Of a stretch of 64,000 bases of DNA, positions 58,251-64,000 are shown in pieces. This stretch comes from Burkholderia stagnalis (lineage in GTDB: Bacteria; Pseudomonadota; Gammaproteobacteria; Burkholderiales; Burkholderiaceae), in the NCBI RefSeq assembly GCF_902830275.1, contig NZ_CADESW010000006.1, positions 1-64,000 of the forward strand. The letters are read 5' to 3'. Every line of letters begins with the position of its first letter. Position 1 is the stretch's first letter. The notes beneath the pieces were generated by a model that made no database searches, had not been told where the DNA came from, and saw only the letters and a list, made by a program, of their open reading frames with translations. A program made the position numbers and the translations under genes.

Positions 58251-58688
58251 ATGACTATGTCCCGACCTGACGCGTGCCCGTGCGGCGGCGCGTCCCCCAC
58301 CCCTGCCGGCCGCGCGCCGGCGCCGCGCTATGCCGCGTGCTGCGGCCGTTTCATCGACGGCGGCGAAGCCGCCCCCACCGCGCTCGAGTTGATGCGCTCG
58401 CGGTACAGCGCCTACGTGCTCGGCGCGACCGGCTACCTGCGCGCGACGTGGGACGCGCGCACCTGCCCCGCCGATCTGGATGCCGACCCCACGGCCCCCG
58501 ACGCGCCGCGCTGGCTCGGCCTCGCGGTGAAACGCCACGCGCAGGCCGACGAGCGCCACGCGGAGGTCGAATTCGTGGCCCGCTACAAGGTCGGCGGGCG
58601 CGCCTACCGGCTTCACGAGACGAGCCGTTTCGAGCGCGACGAGCACGGGTTCTGGCGCTATGTCGACGGCGATGTAAGCGAGCGCTGA
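58251..58688 (+). CDS. YchJ-family protein
   Basis: 145 residues from 58251; a second ATG at 58257 is possible. The N-terminal SEC-C-like cysteines are in CPCGGASPTPAGRAPAPRYAACCGRFIDGG; the YchJ/NTF2-like body is ELMRSRYSAYVLGATGYLRATWDARTCP ... WLGLAVKRHAQADERHAEVEFVARYKVGGRAYRLHETSRFERDEHGFWRYVDGDV. The SEC-C motif probably binds zinc. Function unknown; it is a common stand-alone gene. Confidence 0.88.
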   Translation: MTMSRPDACPCGGASPTPAGRAPAPRYAACCGRFIDGGEAAPTALELMRSRYSAYVLGATGYLRATWDARTCPADLDADPTAPDAPRWLGLAVKRHAQADERHAEVEFVARYKVGGRAYRLHETSRFERDEHGFWRYVDGDVSER

Positions 58689-58792
58689 TAAATACTTGCT
58701 GTGTCAGACGCCGGGTAATTCCTGCATTGCACAACCCAAAATTGTCAGGCTACGATGAGCCTCGGGTGAGTCATGCGCGGCAGGGCATACGA

Positions 58793-60055
58793 ATGGCGTT
58801 CAGCAAGGTACTGGTGGGATGGGTGGCGGCCTGCACGCTGTCGGCCGCGCTGGCCGATACGCTGCCGCACGCCGGTACCCCGGGCGGGCCGCTCGCCCGT
58901 GCCGAGCGCTTCGACTACGGCGATTCGCGGCTGCCCCAGGTCGCCGCCGACCTGAACGAGCAGATCGTCCGCATCCCGGCCGACGCGTCGGGCACCGTCA
59001 CCCTCGAGGCCACGCTGTTCAAGCCGGACGGCCCCGGCCCGTTCCCGCTCGTCGTGTTCAACCACGGCAAGAACCCCGGCGATCTCCATCAGCAGCCGCG
59101 CAGCCGGCCGCTCGCATTCGCGCGCGAATTCGTGCGCCGCGGCTATGCGGTGATCGCGCCGAACCGCCAAGGCTTCGCCGGCTCCGGCGGCACCTATCGG
59201 CAGGAAGGCTGCGACGTCGCGAAGAACGGCCTCGCGCAGGCGGCCGACGTCGACGCTACCGTCCGCTACATGGCGCGCCAGCCGTACGTCGACGCATCGC
59301 GCGTCGTCGTGGCCGGCACGTCGCACGGCGGGCTCGCATCGATCGCGTACGGCACCGAGGCGGCGCCCGGCGTGCGCGGCATCATCAATTTCTCCGGCGG
59401 GCTGCGCCAGGACCTGTGCGACGGCTGGCAGCGCAATCTCGTCGATGCGTTCGACCAGTACGGCGCGCGCACCGCGGTGCGGTCGCTGTGGCTGTACGGC
59501 GACAACGACTCGGTGTGGACGCCAGCGCTCGTCGCGCAGATGCACGACGCGTACGCGTCGCACGGCACCCAGGCGCAATTCGTCGATTTCGGCCGCTACA
59601 AGGACGACGCGCACCGGCTGATCGTCGATCGCGACGGCGTGCCCGTCTGGTGGCCGGCCGTCCATGCGTTCCTCGCCGAACTGAACCTGCCGACCTCGGT
59701 GCGCTACGCGGTCGCGAACCCGCACGAGCCGAAGGCGACGGGCTTCGCGTCGATCGACGCGGTCGACGCGGTGCCGTTCCTCGACGAAGCCGGCCGCGAA
59801 GGCTATCGCCGCTTCCTGCACCAGCATCCGAGCCGCGCGTTCGCGGTGTCCGAGGAAGGCGCATGGTCGTGGGCCGAAGGCGGCGACGATCCGATGGCTC
59901 TGGCGCTCGACAACTGCGCGAAGCAGGGCGCGGGCGCCTGCCGGCTGTATGCGGTGAACGACCACGTCGTGTGGAACACGCAGGCGTCGCAGACCGCGGA
60001 TAGCGGCGAGCGCGACGACGATGCGCACGCCACGCGCGCCCTCGCGGCGCGCTGA
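58793..60055 (+). CDS. exported dienelactone-hydrolase-like alpha/beta hydrolase
   Basis: 420 residues from the ATG at 58793. The frame is open upstream but runs out of frame through the YchJ gene. A signal peptide (SKVLVGWVAACTLSAALADT) is followed by an alpha/beta hydrolase: PLVVFNHGKNPGDLHQQPRSRPLAFAREFVRRGYAVIAPNRQGFAGSGG, nucleophile GTSHGGLASIA, and the acid and His region LWLYGDNDSVWTP and FGRYKDDAHRL. A C-terminal ~130-residue extension has four conserved cysteines (DNCAKQGAGACRL). Periplasmic esterase or peptidase; substrate unknown. Confidence 0.88.
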   Translation: MAFSKVLVGWVAACTLSAALADTLPHAGTPGGPLARAERFDYGDSRLPQVAADLNEQIVRIPADASGTVTLEATLFKPDGPGPFPLVVFNHGKNPGDLHQQPRSRPLAFAREFVRRGYAVIAPNRQGFAGSGGTYRQEGCDVAKNGLAQAADVDATVRYMARQPYVDASRVVVAGTSHGGLASIAYGTEAAPGVRGIINFSGGLRQDLCDGWQRNLVDAFDQYGARTAVRSLWLYGDNDSVWTPALVAQMHDAYASHGTQAQFVDFGRYKDDAHRLIVDRDGVPVWWPAVHAFLAELNLPTSVRYAVANPHEPKATGFASIDAVDAVPFLDEAGREGYRRFLHQHPSRAFAVSEEGAWSWAEGGDDPMALALDNCAKQGAGACRLYAVNDHVVWNTQASQTADSGERDDDAHATRALAAR

Positions 60056-60593
60056 TCGCGCGTCGGGCCGATTCGCCCTTCTCCTTCCCCCATTCATCCC
60101 GTTTTGCGATCGCGCCGACGCGCGCGGCCGATCGCGTGATTCGTCGGACGTGAACGCGCAATGTCCGATCGAAAGCGACATGTCGGCCAGCGCATGTCGC
60201 TCCGCATTCGTCGCACATTTCCCGTTCGGTTGCCCGCCCGCATGCCGTTCGCCGCACCGATGCGCCCCTTCCTCCCCCGTTTTTCCCGGCGCTGCACCGC
60301 GCCGAACCACGATTTTTTTCTGTTGGGGGGTGTCACTCGAACGTCGTCATCTGCATGCATTTCGGCCCTTCTCGCGAGTACCGCCCCGAGCCGCCCCGAA
60401 CTGCGCCGAACTCCCGCCCAGAAAGGCTTTGCGGCGTTTGTAACCGCTAGTGCATCGAAGCGCGGAACACGCTAATCTCACCGCGTTTTTCGTGTTTTGC
60501 ATGCCGCCCGGACGGCCTGCATCGCCGTCATCCCCTGCGGCCGCGACGCATCCCCGGATGCCGCACGCCGCGCGTTTTGCCCCCGGAGCCGTT
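60056..60593. other. long bioA upstream region
   Basis: 538 bp without a convincing gene. It contains an inverted repeat AGCGACATG (60174-60182) / CATGTCGCT (60193-60201), a T run at about 60312-60318, and clustered GCCCCGA-like repeats at about 60385-60415. The bioA start codon and its ribosome site lie at the right end. Arg/Pro-rich small frames in it are not credible. Confidence 0.45.
60174..60201. promoter_or_regulatory. 9-bp inverted repeat upstream of bioA
   Basis: AGCGACATG and CATGTCGCT are perfect inverted arms 10 bp apart, ~395 bp before bioA. It could be an operator or a hairpin closing the preceding hydrolase transcript; there is no T run. Confidence 0.3.
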
Positions 60594-61936
60594 TTGAGTA
60601 CGCAAGCGACCGACGCCTGGGTCGCGCGCAGCCTGCGCGCGGTCTGGCACCCCTGCACCCAGATGAAGCACCATGAGCGGCTGCCGCTCATCCCCGTCGC
60701 GCGCGGCGCGGGCGTGTGGCTGTACGACCGCGACGGCCGCCGCTATTTCGACGCGATCAGCTCGTGGTGGGTCAACCTGTTCGGCCATGCGAACCCGGAC
60801 ATCAACGCCGCGCTGAAGGACCAGCTCGACACGCTCGAGCACGCGATGCTCGCCGGCTGCACGCACGAACCGGCGATCGAGCTCGCCGAGCGGCTCGCCG
60901 CGCTCACGCAGCACACGCTCGGCCATGCGTTCTTCGCGTCGGACGGCGCGTCCGCGGTCGAGATCGCGCTGAAGATGAGCTTCCACGCGTGGCGCAATCG
61001 CGGCCATGCAGGCAAGCAGGAATTCGTCTGCGTCGCGAACAGCTATCACGGCGAGACGATCGGCGCGCTCGGCGTCACCGACGTCGCGCTGTTCAAGGAT
61101 GCGTACGACCCGCTGATCCGCAACGCGCACGTGGTCGCGTCGCCCGACGCGCGCCTCGCGCAGCCGGGCGAGACGGCCGCCGACGTCGCGGGCCGCGCGC
61201 TCGCCGACGTGCGCCGCCTGTTCGTCGAGCGCGGCGCGCACATCGCCGCGCTGATCGTCGAGCCGCTCGTGCAGTGCGCGGCCGGCATGGCGATGCACGA
61301 TCCGTCGTACGTGCGCGGGCTGCGCGCGCTGTGCGACGAGTTCGGCGTGCATCTGATCGCCGACGAGATCGCGGTCGGCTGCGGGCGCACCGGCACCTTC
61401 TTCGCATGCGAGCAGGCCGGCGTCTGGCCCGATTTCCTGTGCCTGTCGAAGGGCATCAGCGGCGGCTACCTGCCGCTGTCGCTGGTGCTGTCGCGCGACG
61501 AGATCTTCGCGGCGTTCTACCACGACGACACGACGCGCGGCTTCCTGCACTCGCACTCGTACACCGGCAACCCGCTCGCGTGCCGCGCGGCGGTCGCGAC
61601 GCTCGATTTGTTCGCGCGCGACGACGTGCTCGCCCGCAACGCCCGCAACACGGCCACGCTGCGCGACGCGCTCGCGCCGCTCGCCGCGCACCCGCAGGTT
61701 CGCCACCTGCGCGAGCGCGGCACGCTGTTCGCATTCGACGTCGCGCTCGACGGCGACGCCGCGCGCGGCTTCTCGCGGCGCTTCTTCGAGCGCGCGCTGG
61801 AGCGCGAGCTGCTGCTGCGCCCGATCGGCACGACCGTCTACCTGATGCCCCCGTACGTGATCGACGACGCCGACATCGCGTGGCTCGCGCAACGCACGCG
61901 CGACACGCTCGACGCCACCCTCGCGGAGACCGCCCG

Positions 61937-61940
<4 letters not shown>
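60594..61940 (+). CDS. bioA: adenosylmethionine-8-amino-7-oxononanoate aminotransferase
   Basis: 448 residues from a TTG at 60594, chosen because GGAG lies 5 bases before it and the protein there begins [33 protein letters not shown], the family opening. An ATG at 60450 would add an unlikely 48 residues. PLP lysine is Lys286 in [15 protein letters not shown]; substrate motifs are [14 protein letters not shown] and [16 protein letters not shown]. It makes 7,8-diaminopelargonate in biotin synthesis. First gene of bioAFDB. Confidence 0.96.
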
Positions 61941-63117
<1,177 letters not shown>

Positions 63118-63121
<4 letters not shown>

Positions 63122-63837
63122 CCCCCCCGCTTTCGCTGTTCGTCACCGGCACCGACACCGAGATCGGCAAGACCTTCGTGTCCGCCGCGATGCTGCACGG
63201 CTTCGCGCGGCGCGGCCTGCGCGCGGCCGCGCTGAAGCCCGTCGCGGCCGGCGCGTATGAGCGCGACGGCGTGTGGCGCAACGAGGACGCCGACCAGCTC
63301 GACGCGGCCGCGAACGTCGTGCTGCCGCCGGAACTGCGCACGCCGTTCCTGCTGAAGGCGCCCGCCGCCCCGCACATCGTCGCCGCGCGGGAAGGCGTGA
63401 CGCTCGACATCGACACGATCGTCGCGTGCCATCGCGAGGCGCTGACGCGCGCGGACGTCGTCGTCGTCGAAGGCGCCGGCGGCTTTCGCGTGCCGCTCGA
63501 CGACACGCGCGACATGGCCGACCTCGCGGTCGCGCTCGGCGTGCCGGTCGTGATGGTGGTCGGCGTGCGGCTCGGCTGCATCAACCACGCGCTTCTCACC
63601 GCCGATGCGATTCGCCGGCGCGGCCTCACGCTCGCCGGCTGGGTCGCGAACCACGTCGATCCGGCGATGTCGTTCCCGGACGAGAACGTCGCGACGATGC
63701 GCGACTGGCTCGCCCGCGAGCACGGCGCGCCGCTCGTCGGCCGCATTCCGCACATGACGCCGGCCGCCCCCGAATCCGCTGCAGCGATGCTCGACGTCGC
63801 CGCGCTCATCGACACCCTGCGCGCTGCGCAGCATTGA
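63118..63837 (+). CDS. bioD: dethiobiotin synthetase
   Basis: 239 residues, again coupled by an ATGA overlap with bioF. The P-loop is GTDTEIGKT (Lys18, Thr19), followed by [19 protein letters not shown] and [13 protein letters not shown]. It uses ATP and CO2 to close the ureido ring of dethiobiotin. The bicarbonate/CO2 pool may be linked to the carbonic anhydrase in the window, but this is inference. Confidence 0.97.
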
Positions 63838-63874
63838 ACCCAACATTCCCCCACGCGAATCCAGGATGAACGAT

Positions 63875-64000
63875 ATGACCCAAGCCCAGACCGCTGCCGT
63901 GCAACCCGATGCGATCCCCGTGGCCGCCCCGGCCGCACAGCGCTGGCGCGTCGCCGACGTCGTCGCGCTGTTCGAACTGCCGTTCAACGACCTGATGTTC
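63875..64000 (+). CDS. bioB: biotin synthase, N-terminal fragment
   Basis: Only the first 42 codons are present before the window ends. The ATG at 63875 has AGGA 8 bases upstream; another ATG at 63866 is in frame. The visible product ([20 protein letters not shown]..., ending [20 protein letters not shown]) matches the start of BioB, in which the radical-SAM cluster motif comes later. BioB inserts sulfur into dethiobiotin. It is the last known gene of bioAFDB. Confidence 0.9.
   Translation, partial: MTQAQTAAVQPDAIPVAAPAAQRWRVADVVALFELPFNDLMF

Noticed and set aside
60021..60475. Small Arg/Pro-rich frames upstream of bioA
   Set aside because: Several overlapping frames on both strands, none with a ribosome site or recognisable sequence.

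Overview
The base composition (roughly two thirds G+C by eye), the strong third-position GC bias and the gene content point to a beta-proteobacterium of the Burkholderia group, probably a primary chromosome. Telling features are lipAB next to ybeD, dat and dacC, a split metH, PhaM, aceK, a single-domain BirA next to coaX, hldE C-terminal domain as its own gene, and a bioAFDB operon. The genus is inferred from remembered gene content and protein sequences; no search was run.

Layout. 0.1-5.4 kb: a fused enoyl-CoA hydratase/3-hydroxyacyl-CoA dehydrogenase divergent from a LysR gene, then a lipoprotein gamma-glutamyltransferase. 5.5-8.3 kb: a taurine-type ABC importer (tauABC order, no tauD). 8.5-14.4 kb: lipoate synthesis (lipB, lipA), a DUF2917 gene divergent from a GcvA-like regulator, then dacC, a class IV D-amino-acid aminotransferase and ybeD. 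14.8-15.0 kb: a 19-copy, 11-bp tandem repeat. 15.1-21.2 kb: a long minus-strand block made of an MCE/Mla-type lipid transport operon (permease, ATPase, MCE protein, auxiliary lipoprotein) followed by VanZ, ferredoxin and hydrolase genes. A 289-bp element with long terminal inverted repeats and internal hairpins sits inside this operon. 21.5-26 kb: a nucleotidase lipoprotein, a Sel1-repeat protein, and small exported or membrane proteins.

26.1-28.4 kb is the most foreign-looking part: visibly lower G+C, all on the minus strand, genes overlapping by 1-4 bases. It encodes two PAAR-type spike proteins, a Tae4-family peptidoglycan amidase, a two-helix 83-residue membrane protein where an immunity gene is expected, and a 50-codon frame ending in a terminator. 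It reads as an orphan type VI secretion effector cassette with no core T6SS genes nearby.

28.7-64 kb is mostly core: birA-coaX, hldE C-domain, a di-iron ferritin-like protein, patatin, PhaM, CoA and FAH-family enzymes with a divergent IclR regulator, DUF3108 and DUF3567 proteins, methionine synthase in two genes, argS, a SPOR protein, dsbA, two short-chain dehydrogenases, an oligopeptide-binding protein, an ABC-F ATPase, an MBL hydrolase, aceK, a beta-carbonic anhydrase, a thiolase, a YchJ protein, an exported hydrolase, and the biotin operon bioA-bioF-bioD-bioB, with bioB cut by the window end.

Themes: lipoate, biotin and CoA cofactor supply, acyl-CoA and PHA metabolism, and envelope lipid maintenance. 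No tRNA, rRNA, CRISPR array, transposase or integrase gene was seen.
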